Positions 50,610 through 60,238 of a stretch of 64,000 nt of DNA are shown piece by piece; position 1 is the stretch's first letter; each line of letters opens with the position of its first letter. Under the pieces are notes generated by a model, which saw only the letters and a program-made list of their open reading frames with translations, ran no database searches and was not told where the DNA came from. A program made the position numbers and the translations under genes. This stretch comes from Candidatus Eremiobacterota bacterium (GTDB lineage Bacteria > Vulcanimicrobiota > CADAWZ01 > Ess09-12), in contig JAVHLM010000028.1 in the NCBI GenBank assembly GCA_031082125.1, positions 1 to 64,000 of the forward strand, given 5' to 3'.

Positions 50610-53003
50610 TTAGTTTTTTCCCGCCGCCTTATTCTCCTTCTTTCTGCAAGGCACTCCCCGCTCCAGAAATATTTTCTTCTCTACCCTTTCCACCGCCCCT
50701 CCCGTGCGCCGCCGCAGGCGGGTGCCCCGCGAGTAAATGCTCTGAAGCCCCGCGGCGTCAAGGAGGGCCTGCGGGAAATTCTGCACACCGGCGCCGTCAA
50801 GAACGGACTGGGGAACTCCCCCCGATCCCGAAATGATATGGGTGCCGGAGAAGGTCATATTGACGGGGTACGATATGCCGTTCTCCGTGAAGGGACAGAC
50901 ACTGAAATAGGAATCACTCCCCCAGTAGTTGCCGGTGAAGGTGATGTCGCCGTAAGTCCTGCAGCCGCCGATGTCGCCGCCGTACGGTATGTTGTCAATT
51001 TCACTGTAAGCCGGGTAAGGAAGGGGGTCGCCCTCTTTTGACGGAGGGCCGAAGTCCGTCACGCCCTGGGGGTTGTCATAGGAGACATTCTCCTGGAGCA
51101 CCACGTAACGGCTTCCCCCGTCGGTATAGAAGATGTTGCCGCCGCCGGTCGGCCTTTTGGCGTTCGCCACGTTGCCCTTGACGAGGAGAGGATCGTCCAT
51201 CGAGGTGCCCTGCTGGCCCGTGGTGTAGATCGCTCCGCCGTCCCAGACCGTCATGAGAAACTGCTCGATCCGGTTATTCAGTATCCTGTTGCCGCTGTTG
51301 GGCGTCGGCGTCGTGTACGTTCCCCACTCTCCCCTTTGAGCATTTGAAATGCCTGGGAACATGCCCGGGTCGTAAAGGCCCCATCCCCATCCCATGGCGA
51401 TTCCCGACCAGGGAACATCGATGATGGTATTGTTGCTTATGAGCGTGTTGGCGGTGAAGCCGACCATGATCCCCGCCGCGTCAACGTACTCGGTGCCGGC
51501 CTGGCGAATCAGGTTGTTGGAGATGGTATTGTTGCGCGTGACCTGTTCCTGGGAGCCGGGATGGGCGTCTGTGGCAGTCACTCCCCCGAGCTGGACGGCC
51601 GCCGAGGAAATGTCCATGAAAAGGTTGTCCTGGACGGTGCATCCCTCGCATCCCGGTTCAAAGTCAAGGCCTGCGCTCCCCAGGTGCATGAAGAGGTTGC
51701 GGCGGAAGCTTATCCCGCTCGCGTAGCGGAACTGCAGGTTGCCGGGCGTGCGGACCACGTCGGGATCGTGGCCGGTGATGTTGGTCTTGTGGCCTGTGCC
51801 GACAAGGAAAAATCCGCTCTGGTCCGCGACATACCCGTTGATGCCCGAGGGGCTGAGCCATGTGGCTCCCGTGAAGGTGAGGCCCTCGAAGCGGATATTC
51901 GATATTGGATTGCTGAGCTGTCCCTCGCCTTTTACAAGAACTTCCAGGACCGGCAGCTCAGCGGAGACCGATTCCATGCTTTCTCCCGAACGCGGGATAT
52001 AGTAGAGGGAGCCCGCCGCCTTGTCGAGGTACCACTCTCCAGGCTCGTCAAGAAACTCGTAGGCGTTCTCGAACCAGGTGACCTGCCAGAAGCTCCAGAG
52101 GCCCGGCTCATAGGTCACGCTCGACAGGTAGATATTGGCGTTGGTCCAGGCAGGCTCCCTGATTTTTAAAAGACCGGTCTTGAGGTCGGGCTGCAGAAGG
52201 GGATCGGGGACATACTCCGGATAGGGCGTGACGGATTCCACGGGGACTCTCATCATCTTCCACTGGCTCACGATCACCGCCTCCACGTGCTGCGGATTGG
52301 TCCATTTCGAGGGATCCTTCCACCTGGCGTCGTTCAGGTCGGTGGGAATATAGAGAATGCCCAGGGGATCGGGAATGTCGAAGATATAGAAATAGGCGGG
52401 GCAGAATCCCGAGGGATAGAGGCTGGTCCTGGCCCTTACGGCGCGCTGCCCGTTGACGTAGAGCTGGCGAGTCTCCCGCTGGCCCACCTGAGCCCTGTAT
52501 ATCCCTAGATCCTTGTCGTGAAGCGACCAGTTCCCGACGCTGACGGACCCTGAAATTACCGGCTTCTCGCCTGGAGCGGCGCAGTATATCACCTCCCGGC
52601 CATTCTGGCCTGAGTCCTCCGGGCCAAGCACTAAGGGCTGGCTGAGGCGGTACGTGCCCCCCTTCAGATAGACCACTATCTCGCCTTCTCTTCTTTCCTT
52701 GTCGAGGGAGCGGATCGCGTCACGAGCCCTCTCCATGGTGAGAAATGGCGATGACTGGGTGCCCGGAGACGAGTCATTGCCATCGGGCGAGATCCAGAAT
52801 TCCGTCTGTAAAACCGACATATCGGGGGCCCCGCTGCTGCCGGCGCCGCCGCCGCATCCGCACAGGAATCCCGACAGCATGAGAAGCGCCAATAAAAGCA
52901 TGGGGCAGGCGCTTATTCTGGCGGACCTTGAGAAGGATACCTCAGCACAATCCAGGATGATTTTGGAAATGAAGGAAAAAAACGAAAACACGATAGGCTT
53001 CAT
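50610..53003 (-). CDS. Right-handed beta-helix lipoprotein, probable polysaccharide-active enzyme
   Basis: 797 residues; AGGAGG lies just before ATG 53003. A long N-terminal hydrophobic signal (PMLLLALLMLSGFLCGCGGG) ends in a Cys-rich lipobox-like region. FWISPDGNDSSPGTQSSPF with a following TMERARDAIRSL is the usual start of parallel beta-helix glycoside hydrolases and lyases. The middle and C-terminal parts have repeated N-rich coils (NNTISNNLI, ISNNTII, LNNRIEQ) typical of PbH1 repeats. The exact CAZy family is not clear, and the acidic catalytic residues cannot be pinned down by eye. Its C-terminal 30 residues are strongly basic (RGTRLRRRTGG, KKENKAAGK). It probably attacks plant or algal polysaccharides outside the cell. 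Confidence 0.75.
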   Translation of the reverse strand: MKPIVFSFFSFISKIILDCAEVSFSRSARISACPMLLLALLMLSGFLCGCGGGAGSSGAPDMSVLQTEFWISPDGNDSSPGTQSSPFLTMERARDAIRSLDKERREGEIVVYLKGGTYRLSQPLVLGPEDSGQNGREVIYCAAPGEKPVISGSVSVGNWSLHDKDLGIYRAQVGQRETRQLYVNGQRAVRARTSLYPSGFCPAYFYIFDIPDPLGILYIPTDLNDARWKDPSKWTNPQHVEAVIVSQWKMMRVPVESVTPYPEYVPDPLLQPDLKTGLLKIREPAWTNANIYLSSVTYEPGLWSFWQVTWFENAYEFLDEPGEWYLDKAAGSLYYIPRSGESMESVSAELPVLEVLVKGEGQLSNPISNIRFEGLTFTGATWLSPSGINGYVADQSGFFLVGTGHKTNITGHDPDVVRTPGNLQFRYASGISFRRNLFMHLGSAGLDFEPGCEGCTVQDNLFMDISSAAVQLGGVTATDAHPGSQEQVTRNNTISNNLIRQAGTEYVDAAGIMVGFTANTLISNNTIIDVPWSGIAMGWGWGLYDPGMFPGISNAQRGEWGTYTTPTPNSGNRILNNRIEQFLMTVWDGGAIYTTGQQGTSMDDPLLVKGNVANAKRPTGGGNIFYTDGGSRYVVLQENVSYDNPQGVTDFGPPSKEGDPLPYPAYSEIDNIPYGGDIGGCRTYGDITFTGNYWGSDSYFSVCPFTENGISYPVNMTFSGTHIISGSGGVPQSVLDGAGVQNFPQALLDAAGLQSIYSRGTRLRRRTGGAVERVEKKIFLERGVPCRKKENKAAGKN

Positions 53004-53312
53004 GGGACCTCCTGGGATACCTTGTTATGCATGACATCCGGATCATTCGGGAATACCCTGTCACTTCGCCCGGAAAGCGGGCATGATGAGCAAAGCGGAG
53101 GGAAACGCGACAGCCGATGCCTTCCTCTGACTATACCAGAAAAGAGGTCTCCTTTCAAGATGTCAGGACTGCTGCCGTGCGGAATCCTCAATTTTATCAC
53201 TATCGGAGTCTGTCCCCATTCTCCCAGGAATAAGGAGGGGGATTACCGAAGTAAAGAGCGGGCCGCCCCGGCTCGTAAGAAATGCACACCCCCTTCTGAA
53301 AGGAGAACAGAA
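53004..53312. other. Divergent intergenic region between beta-helix gene and pepT
   Basis: 309 bases with no convincing gene. The minus side has the AGGAGG site of the beta-helix gene. One copy of the GGAGTCTGTCCCC end (53208-53220) is seen, related to the inverted-repeat element at 27974. I see no clear sigma70 promoter; an AGGAG site (53301-53305) belongs to pepT. Confidence 0.4.
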
Positions 53313-54551
53313 ATGCTGCTTGAAAGGTTTCTTGACTATGTGAAGATTGACACGCAGAGCTGCGAGGACGCGGAGAAGGTGCCCAGCACGGCGAAGCAGT
53401 TCGACCTGGCGAGGCTCCTGGTGAAAGAGCTTGAGGCGATGGGCCTTAAGGAGGTGAAGCTTGACGGGGACCACTGCTATGTCTATGCCACGGTCCCTTC
53501 CAACCTTCCTTCGGGCCACCCTCACAAAGTGCCCGTCATCGCCTTCATCGCCCACCTGGACACCTCTCCCTCGGTGACCGGCGCCGCCGTGAATCCCCAG
53601 TTGGTAAAGGACTACAAGGGCGGCGACATCGTCCTGCCTGCCGACAGGTCCATGGTGATAACGGAAAAGGAAAATCCCGAGCTTGCCCTCTTCAAGGGCG
53701 GCACCATCATCACCACCGACGGAACCACGCTGCTGGGAGCCGATGACAAAGCCGGCATCGCCGTGATCATGGAGGCGGTGGAAAGGCTTCTCTCCGCCGG
53801 CGATATTCCCCATGGCGAGATAAAGATAGTGTTCACGCCTGACGAGGAGGTGGGGAACGGCACTGCCCACTTCGACGTTGAGGGGGTGGGAGCTCAATAT
53901 GCCTATACGCTTGACGGTGAAAGGCTTGGCGAGCTCAACGCCGAGACATTCAACGCCGCAAGCGCCACCGTCACCTTCCATGGAAAAAACACCCACCCGG
54001 GCACTGCCAAGGGCATCATGATCAACTCGGTATATGCGATGGCAGATTTCATCCTTAAAATCCCGCCGGGCTCAAGACCCGAGACCACCGAGGGAAGGGA
54101 GGGCTACCTCCATCCTTACGTCCTCAGCGGGTGCGAGGAAAAGAGCGAGGTAAAAATCCTGCTGAGGGACTTCGACGGCGCCGCCCTCGAAGAGTGGAAG
54201 AAGACCGTGGAGAAAATAAGGGGAGAAGTGGCAGAGCGCTATCCCGATGTACGAATAGAAATGGTGATAAAAGACAGCTACCGGAACATGAAGGAAATCC
54301 TCGATCATCACCCCAGGGTGCTGGAGAGAGCGGCGCAGGCGATGAAGAAGGCAGGACTCGAGCCCCTCTACCTTCCCATCCGCGGCGGTACCGACGGGGC
54401 GCGCCTCTCTTTCAAGGGCCTGCCGACGCCGAATATTTTCATGGGCTGCAACAATCCCCACGGGAAACTGGAGTGGGTGGCCCTCGAGGCCATGGAAAAA
54501 TCCGTCGAGACGATCCTCAATATTGCGAGGCTCTGGGCAGAGGAGGCATAG
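53313..54551 (+). CDS. pepT: Peptidase T (tripeptidase), M20 family
   Basis: 412 residues from ATG 53313, supported by AAAGGAG; the open frame reaches back to 53022 but the extra part is not protein-like. Zinc ligands and catalytic residues are present: AFIAHLDTSP (His, Asp), GADDKAGIA, PDEEVGNG (Glu-Glu), and a C-terminal NNPHGKLEWV. RGGTDGARLSF is a PepT signature. Length is the usual 410. It removes N-terminal residues from tripeptides in the cytoplasm. A stop 35 bases before the convergent ABC permease gene separates them. Confidence 0.93.
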   Translation: MLLERFLDYVKIDTQSCEDAEKVPSTAKQFDLARLLVKELEAMGLKEVKLDGDHCYVYATVPSNLPSGHPHKVPVIAFIAHLDTSPSVTGAAVNPQLVKDYKGGDIVLPADRSMVITEKENPELALFKGGTIITTDGTTLLGADDKAGIAVIMEAVERLLSAGDIPHGEIKIVFTPDEEVGNGTAHFDVEGVGAQYAYTLDGERLGELNAETFNAASATVTFHGKNTHPGTAKGIMINSVYAMADFILKIPPGSRPETTEGREGYLHPYVLSGCEEKSEVKILLRDFDGAALEEWKKTVEKIRGEVAERYPDVRIEMVIKDSYRNMKEILDHHPRVLERAAQAMKKAGLEPLYLPIRGGTDGARLSFKGLPTPNIFMGCNNPHGKLEWVALEAMEKSVETILNIARLWAEEA

Positions 54552-54586
54552 GGCGGAGGGATCGGCAGTGCCGCTCGCGGGGCTCT

Positions 54587-56791
54587 TCAGGGAAAGAGCC
54601 TTCTTGCCGCTTTCCCTCCGTCGCGGAAAGACCAGGCCTCGAAAGGATCCCGGAAGAGGAGAAGCTCGCCGTCGCCTCTCCATTGCATTTCAATATCATA
54701 GCTGTAATTGCCCCTGATGATCCTCACCTTGTCGAAAGCAGAAGCCTGGCAGAACTCAGAGGTTGCGCAGTCTTTTATCAGCAGGGTGAGTTTTTCCTCT
54801 CTCGGGTTCATATACTCATGGTGATCAGTGAAATCGCCGCCATGATGCTCCATCTTGAGAAAGGCAAGCTTTGTGAGGCCCGGGGAGAGAAGGGTGAGGC
54901 TTACGCCCCTGTCCCGGTGAAGACACCTGGTCTCTCTCTTCTCCAGGTCCATGAGAAGAAACTGCTGCTCCCAGGTCGTCCTGTGATAGACGGAGAGATA
55001 AAGGTACTTCGTCCCCTTGAGCCATCTCGGCGACGCCGAGAAGACCTGGTCTTTTCCCGTGCGGTAGATCACTTCGCCGCTCTTCGCGGAGAGGTTAAAA
55101 AGCCTTATCTCGCTCAGGCCCGGTCCTCTATCTTTCTTTTCTTGAAGCCATGCGTAGACCTTCCCTCTTTCATCGGCCCACTGTGCCTTGCCGATTCTCA
55201 TCGGGCCGTCGTAGAGAACTGTCTCGAAGCCATTCTTTGCAAGGTCCGCCACCGAGAGCCGATCTCTTTTGAAGTCATCGCCCTCCCTGTCAAGGTGCCT
55301 TGTGATCAGCTGCGCCCTGCCATCAGCCGAAATCTCGCCGCCCTGCAGGTGAGTGCCCTTGTCATCCTCAATCTCGTAAAGCTTCCTGAGGCTCCCCGTC
55401 CCTGGATCAAACCGGGAGAGGCGCCATGGGAACTGCTCATCGCGCCATGGGCCGCCGCCTGCGGGACGTGATAGATTTCCCCCCCTGGAGAGGAGGTAAA
55501 AGCTCTCTGCTGATTGCAGAAAACCTACCCAGTGGCAATCACTGCCATCAAGAGGGAGCCTTTCGCTTCTCACCAGCCTCCCCTCGTTGTCAAGGACGGC
55601 ATAGCTCATGCTGCCTCTCGTCTCCCTCTCACCCGCGGGAAAAGTGAAAAGTGTCACCGTGCTGTTATGGAATATATCCACATTCCCGGAATAGTCGTAT
55701 TTCACGGTAGCCGCATAGAGGCGCCTCCTGTGGCGGCCGCTGCGGTCCATCCTCCAGAGCTCGTATGTCGCTCCCGGCCCGAGAAGCATGCCGAAGACCT
55801 GGGGCTTGATGATCCTGACGAAATCAATATCGCCGCGGGGGGTGAAGCACGCATTGTTCAAGCCGAAAGCGCTCACCCTGGTTATCTTGTCACTGCCCTC
55901 TTCCATCAGCAGGAGGCGGTCTCCAAGGTAGAACAGTCCCCTGGTGGAGACGGTCCGGGGGACCTCGTAACGAACCGCGAGAAGAATGCCTCCCCTGTCT
56001 TGCGTGATGACCCCGACCCCGCCGGGCTTCCCTGTCAAAAGCGTGAGATCGAGGGTGAAGAGAAGCCACAGCCCCGCCGCCAGGCAGGGAAGCGCCACGA
56101 GGGCGCATTTCAGGATAACCAGCGCGCTCTTTCTTACCTCGAAAAAATCAGTCCTTATGAATACCGCCAGCGAGAGCGACAGGTAAAAGGATACCCAGAG
56201 AAGGGTCACTAGAAGGGGCGTCCAGCCTGTCATCGGCCAGTGAAGGCCGTATGACAGCATGGCGCTCACTGACGCAGTGACAAAGAAGAGGAGAAAAGCC
56301 AGGCTGTTGGCGCTCATCTCCCGCGAGGTGGCGGCCGTGGCGAAAAAGACCGTGGAGAGCATGACCAGGGGAATGGCAAGGACGAAGAAAGCCGCAGGGT
56401 CCCTGTATTCAGTGATGAGCCTGGAGAGCTCAAAGAAGGAGCCGTTCAGTGCAAAGTAAAGACCGAATATGGCAGAAAGCGAGAGGAGGCAGGCGGCGAG
56501 CTTTGCGCACCACAGCTTCCATCGCGGGAGAGGAAGGGAGAGGAGAAAGGTTATGTTCTTTTTTTCCACCTCACCTGCGATTGCGGGGCTTGCGATAAAC
56601 ATGGTGTAAAAGAGCGCCATGGCCAGGAACTCAATCAAAGCCACCGAATAGGCAAAATCCTTCATGGCGGTGCCCTGGTCTCTGGACAGGGAAAAGCAGA
56701 GAATAAACAGCAGGGGGAGGAGGCAGAGTATGACTCCAATGGCCAGAACGGTTTTTTTCTCCTGCAGCTCCTTGATGATGAGGGCTCTCAC
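54587..56791 (-). CDS. ABC-2 permease fused to a large propeller-like domain (copy 2)
   Basis: About 734 residues from GTG 56791, where GGAGGAG (56794-56800) and a GTGA overlap with the upstream gene decide the start; the frame continues to 56878 through that gene and is rejected. The first 265 residues are six membrane segments of ABC-2 type (VLAIGVILCLLPLLFILCF, then a PAIAGEVEKKNITFLLSLPL signature loop). The remaining 470 residues are non-membrane and beta-rich with PD40-like blades. It is paralogous to the gene at 56788 and shares its layout. The extra domain probably lies outside the cytoplasm or on its face; its ligand is unknown. Confidence 0.75.
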   Translation of the reverse strand: MRALIIKELQEKKTVLAIGVILCLLPLLFILCFSLSRDQGTAMKDFAYSVALIEFLAMALFYTMFIASPAIAGEVEKKNITFLLSLPLPRWKLWCAKLAACLLSLSAIFGLYFALNGSFFELSRLITEYRDPAAFFVLAIPLVMLSTVFFATAATSREMSANSLAFLLFFVTASVSAMLSYGLHWPMTGWTPLLVTLLWVSFYLSLSLAVFIRTDFFEVRKSALVILKCALVALPCLAAGLWLLFTLDLTLLTGKPGGVGVITQDRGGILLAVRYEVPRTVSTRGLFYLGDRLLLMEEGSDKITRVSAFGLNNACFTPRGDIDFVRIIKPQVFGMLLGPGATYELWRMDRSGRHRRRLYAATVKYDYSGNVDIFHNSTVTLFTFPAGERETRGSMSYAVLDNEGRLVRSERLPLDGSDCHWVGFLQSAESFYLLSRGGNLSRPAGGGPWRDEQFPWRLSRFDPGTGSLRKLYEIEDDKGTHLQGGEISADGRAQLITRHLDREGDDFKRDRLSVADLAKNGFETVLYDGPMRIGKAQWADERGKVYAWLQEKKDRGPGLSEIRLFNLSAKSGEVIYRTGKDQVFSASPRWLKGTKYLYLSVYHRTTWEQQFLLMDLEKRETRCLHRDRGVSLTLLSPGLTKLAFLKMEHHGGDFTDHHEYMNPREEKLTLLIKDCATSEFCQASAFDKVRIIRGNYSYDIEMQWRGDGELLLFRDPFEAWSFRDGGKAARRLFP

Positions 56792-58812
56792 TTCTCCTCC
56801 TTGAAGGGATAGAGTCTTGTCACTTTCGCGCCTTCCGGTGAAAAGGTGACAGAGGCAACGTGCCATGGCCAGAGGCAATAGACAAGCTCACCGCTGTTCC
56901 TCCACGTGATGGTCCACCGATCGGTCTTGTTGAAGTGCACCCCTTCAACAGGGAGGGCAGGGCTCCCGGAGCCAAGCTCCTTGTGATAGAGGGAAAGGGG
57001 TGATTCTTCGCCGGAGGCGTCATTGACGACAAAGATGACCCTCGTGCCGTCAGGTGAGAGATGAAGTCCCGCTATGCCATCAGCCTCGAAAACAGTCTTC
57101 GCGGTATTCTCATCGGTGTTGAATACAAGAGCTTTCTCTTTCCGCCCTCTTTCCTTTTCAATAAAGAGTACGGAGCTTTCATCGCGAAGAAAATGAGGAC
57201 GGGAGAGCGTGCCCTTTTCTGTCATGTAAAGGGTCTTCCATGAGCTTTCCTTCTCCTTATGGGTTTCACCGGATCCTCTCTTGAGATAAATGAGCTTCCA
57301 TGTGCCCCGCTTTTTTATCAGGGCGAGGCAGTCGCCTGTTCCCGGGGCAATCTGATAGGCAGGGCACTCCTCATCTCGTTCCAGGACAAGCCGTGAGATC
57401 CGTGAGCATTTGCCGCTCTCAAGGTCCACTTCGTTGAGGATCATGGTGCGGGTGCCCCCGGCTTCGGTAAATGGAAAAAGGAAAGAGAGAAGCTCACGGG
57501 GGCCGCGGGTGAGATGCTGGAGCTCTACTCTGCTCCCCCTGTCCGAGATTCCACCGCTGGTCTGGACCGATGCGCCCCTGTCGATCCTTTCGGGGAGCCG
57601 GAACTCTCTCAGCCTGGCGCCTTCCCTTGTGACGACGGTTATATCAAGCCTTACATAGTTCCCTTCCTTCACCGGCAGGATAAAAAAGATCTTCCCGCCG
57701 CCGTCACTCATCGAGAGTCCCTTGGAAAAGAAGGAGCCCAGGGACTGCGCATCCACTACCGAGGTGAAGAGAAGCTTTCTATTCTTCCCGTCGCTCCCCA
57801 TCATCCAGTGCTCGAGGGTCACTTTGCCCATGAAAAGCATGTCGCAGGCCACTATTCTTTCGTAGAGGATCTCAGTGCTGTTGACGAACATCGGGGCAAG
57901 AATGCGCCGCTCACCGAACTTCCGCGTGGTGCCCTTTTCCGGATCCAGGAGCCACATGCGGTAGTTCTGAAAGCCCTTGCATCGCACGTCCGCGAGAAGC
58001 CTGCCGCTTCCAGGCACGGCAGTGACTGATTCAAAGCCCGTTGCTTTCGATGACAGGAAATAGTAAGAGCCGGCATAGATGGCCGCCACCAGGCCTGTAA
58101 GGGCGAGGAGCCCCACTCCTGAGGCTTTGAGGGCCATGCGGATCTTCTTTCCCTCGTCAAGGAACTGGGCTTTCTGGAAAATATACCACGACGTCGCTGC
58201 CGCCGAGAGAGAAACAGCAGAAGCGAGCAGGATAAGCTCCGCCAGCGAAATGGTCCATTGGAAGCCGTTAAGGATAAAGAGGGCGGCGAAGGAAGTGAGA
58301 AAAACCAGCAGGAGCGTGCCTATACTGGCCGTCATTGTCCTGGAGGCCACTGTGGAAACGAAGAGGGCAAGGGAAAGAATGACTGTGGGAACAAGCACTA
58401 TGACTGCTATCAGGATTCCTGCGGCATCCGCTCCGGGGCTTCTGAGCCTCGCGAAGGCAAAAAGTGAAGACGCCGTCACCAGTGAGAGGAATAGCGTGCC
58501 ATAAAGGATGAGAAAGCACGAGGCGATCTTGGCGCACCACAGTCTTTTCCTGGATACGGGAAGGCACAGAAGGAATGAGAGAGTCCCTGCCTCCACTTCT
58601 CCCGCCACGGCCGATTCGGCTATCATGATGGGCAGGGCCACGTCGATCAGCAGGAGATTCAGAAATGCCACGGGAAATATGAGGCTTATCAGCAGAGGAT
58701 CCTTTAGAAGGCCGGCAATAAGGGCATAGAGGGATGGGATAAGGCTGAGAATAATCCCTGTCAGTATGACGGGCTTTCGCTCCCTGAGCTCCTTGATGAT
58801 AAGGGTTGTCAT
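56788..58812 (-). CDS. ABC-2 permease fused to a large propeller-like domain (copy 1)
   Basis: 674 residues; AAGGAATCACT precedes ATG 58812. Membrane segments fill the first 250 residues (PVILTGIILSLIPSLYALIAG region, then SAVAGEVEAGTLSFLLCLP, the ABC-2 loop). The rest is a beta-rich domain with PD40/TolB-like features (IAGLHLSPDGTRVIFVV, ILAPMFVNSTEI). It shares fold and order with the next gene, so the two permeases could form a heterodimer that works with the upstream ATPase. Fusion of an ABC-2 permease to a propeller is not one I know as characterised. Confidence 0.75.
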   Translation of the reverse strand: MTTLIIKELRERKPVILTGIILSLIPSLYALIAGLLKDPLLISLIFPVAFLNLLLIDVALPIMIAESAVAGEVEAGTLSFLLCLPVSRKRLWCAKIASCFLILYGTLFLSLVTASSLFAFARLRSPGADAAGILIAVIVLVPTVILSLALFVSTVASRTMTASIGTLLLVFLTSFAALFILNGFQWTISLAELILLASAVSLSAAATSWYIFQKAQFLDEGKKIRMALKASGVGLLALTGLVAAIYAGSYYFLSSKATGFESVTAVPGSGRLLADVRCKGFQNYRMWLLDPEKGTTRKFGERRILAPMFVNSTEILYERIVACDMLFMGKVTLEHWMMGSDGKNRKLLFTSVVDAQSLGSFFSKGLSMSDGGGKIFFILPVKEGNYVRLDITVVTREGARLREFRLPERIDRGASVQTSGGISDRGSRVELQHLTRGPRELLSFLFPFTEAGGTRTMILNEVDLESGKCSRISRLVLERDEECPAYQIAPGTGDCLALIKKRGTWKLIYLKRGSGETHKEKESSWKTLYMTEKGTLSRPHFLRDESSVLFIEKERGRKEKALVFNTDENTAKTVFEADGIAGLHLSPDGTRVIFVVNDASGEESPLSLYHKELGSGSPALPVEGVHFNKTDRWTITWRNSGELVYCLWPWHVASVTFSPEGAKVTRLYPFKEEK

Positions 58813-58845
58813 AGTGATTCCTTTTTACGGGTTTCCCGCCGGCAT

Positions 58846-59757
58846 TTATGCAAGCCCCGCCGTGCCCTGCTCTCTCGTATATTCCACAAAAATATCCTCA
58901 AGCTCCATGTCCTGCACATCGAGAGCCTTGTGTTTCAAGCCTTTCAGCAGGGCGAGCAGCCCGTCATGACTGTCCCTGGTATAGATGGTGAGATCATTCT
59001 TCTCCCGCGCCACGCGGAGCACGCTTGAGGAGAAGGGGGCAAGAGCCTCGTCGCTCACCTCTTCCTCCAGGGAGATGAAGACCTTTTTCACCTTTCCCTT
59101 GAGCTCGTCGAGAGGCATCTCGAAGGCGAGGCTCCCGTTCCTGAGGAGGCCCACCATGTCGGCGACTCTCTCGAGCTCGGTGATAATGTGGGAAGAAAAG
59201 AATATGGTATGCCTGCCGTCTTCGACAAGCGACACGATATGCTCCTGGAACTCTCTTCTTACGAGGGCGTCAAGGCCCGAAGTGCAGTCATCGAGGATCA
59301 GGATCTCGGGGTTGTGGGCCAGAGCAAGCAGGAGCTCCACCTTGGCTTTTGTCCCAAGCGACAGCTCCTGCACCTTCTTGCTGCCGTCTATTCCCAGCGA
59401 CTGCTTGAGTCTTGAAGCCCTGTCATGATCCCAGTCAGGATAGAATCGCGAGGTAAAGGCGATAAGAGCATCGACGGGCATCCAGTCATAGATGTGCGGT
59501 GATTCCGGCACATAACCCACTCTGCTTTTTATATATTCGGTTTCCTTGACCGAATCTTTCCCCAGGATGGCGACAGTTCCGCTCTCAGGTGACAGCAGGT
59601 TCATCATGAGCCTGATTGATGTGGACTTCCCTTCTCCGTTTCTGCCCAGGAAGGCATAAATGCTGCCCCGGGGGACATGGAGCGACATGTCCTTCAGGAC
59701 CTTCTGCTTCCCGTAGCTTTTATGGACCCCGTTCATCTCTATCGCATAGTCACACAT
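58846..59757 (-). CDS. ABC transporter ATPase, YtrB/CcmA-like
   Basis: About 303 residues from ATG 59757 (GAGG nine bases upstream); a GTG 15 bases earlier is possible. Walker A is GRNGEGKST, the signature is LSLGTKAKVELL, and Walker B reads ILILDDCTSGLD, so the usual catalytic Glu after the Asp is replaced by Asp. The C-terminal 80 residues are a regulatory-like domain. It lies between a GntR/YtrA regulator and two ABC-2 permeases, the arrangement of YtrBCDEF-type transporters thought to act on cell-envelope stress. The overlap with the regulator gene is eight bases by this start. Confidence 0.88.
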   Translation of the reverse strand: MCDYAIEMNGVHKSYGKQKVLKDMSLHVPRGSIYAFLGRNGEGKSTSIRLMMNLLSPESGTVAILGKDSVKETEYIKSRVGYVPESPHIYDWMPVDALIAFTSRFYPDWDHDRASRLKQSLGIDGSKKVQELSLGTKAKVELLLALAHNPEILILDDCTSGLDALVRREFQEHIVSLVEDGRHTIFFSSHIITELERVADMVGLLRNGSLAFEMPLDELKGKVKKVFISLEEEVSDEALAPFSSSVLRVAREKNDLTIYTRDSHDGLLALLKGLKHKALDVQDMELEDIFVEYTREQGTAGLA

Positions 59758-60163
59758 GTCCCGGTGCCTCACTTCCCGCAGGGAGAGAGCCGGCAGTGCT
59801 CAGGTGCTCATCGAGCATCTGGTGGACCTCGGCGGGAGGCACCTTGAGGGTCCTCGCCGTTTCTGCCACCTGCCCGAGAAGGTTCCTGAGCACGCCAAGT
59901 CTCTCTTCCTTGCTTGATTCCGCTGCCGCTGAGGAGATAAAAGTCCCTTCGCCGCGCTTCGTGTAAACGATGCCTTCATTTTCCATGATATTGAAGGCTT
60001 TTGCTATCGTATTGGGATTGATCCTGAGATCCATTGAGAGCTTTCTCACCGAGGGGAGCTGATCTTCTGCCTTCATGGTCCCCACAGAGATATGATACTT
60101 TATCTGCTCGATGAGCTGCAGGTAAATGGGAAGCCCTGAGGAGGGATCAATCTTGAGGTTCAT
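59750..60163 (-). CDS. GntR-family regulator, YtrA subfamily
   Basis: 137 residues. An N-terminal winged helix (IDPSSGLPIYLQLIEQIKYHI, wait for SVRKLSMDLRINPNTIAKAF) is followed by a short helical C-terminal domain rather than a large ligand-binding domain, the YtrA layout. AAGGAAAGG upstream supports ATG 60163. YtrA-type repressors bind inverted repeats and control the ABC transporter downstream in the same operon. The inverted repeat over the perfect promoter at 60576-60608 is the likely operator. The inducer is unknown; cell-wall-active compounds are known for relatives. Confidence 0.88.
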   Translation of the reverse strand: MNLKIDPSSGLPIYLQLIEQIKYHISVGTMKAEDQLPSVRKLSMDLRINPNTIAKAFNIMENEGIVYTKRGEGTFISSAAAESSKEERLGVLRNLLGQVAETARTLKVPPAEVHQMLDEHLSTAGSLPAGSEAPGHV

Positions 60164-60238
60164 AGCCTTTCCTTCGCTCCGGAGTCGCTGCCTTTCTCCT
60201 GGCCTCTCTCTTTCAGCACGTCATTATTTCCACCAATG

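Noticed and set aside
53022-53312. 97-residue N-terminal extension of peptidase T
   Set aside because: The extension is not protein-like and a good AGGAG site fixes ATG 53313; family length then matches.
54131-55471. 446-codon frame on the + strand over the ends of pepT and the ABC permease gene
   Set aside because: It crosses the end of one supported gene in another frame and is antisense to another, with no recognisable domain.
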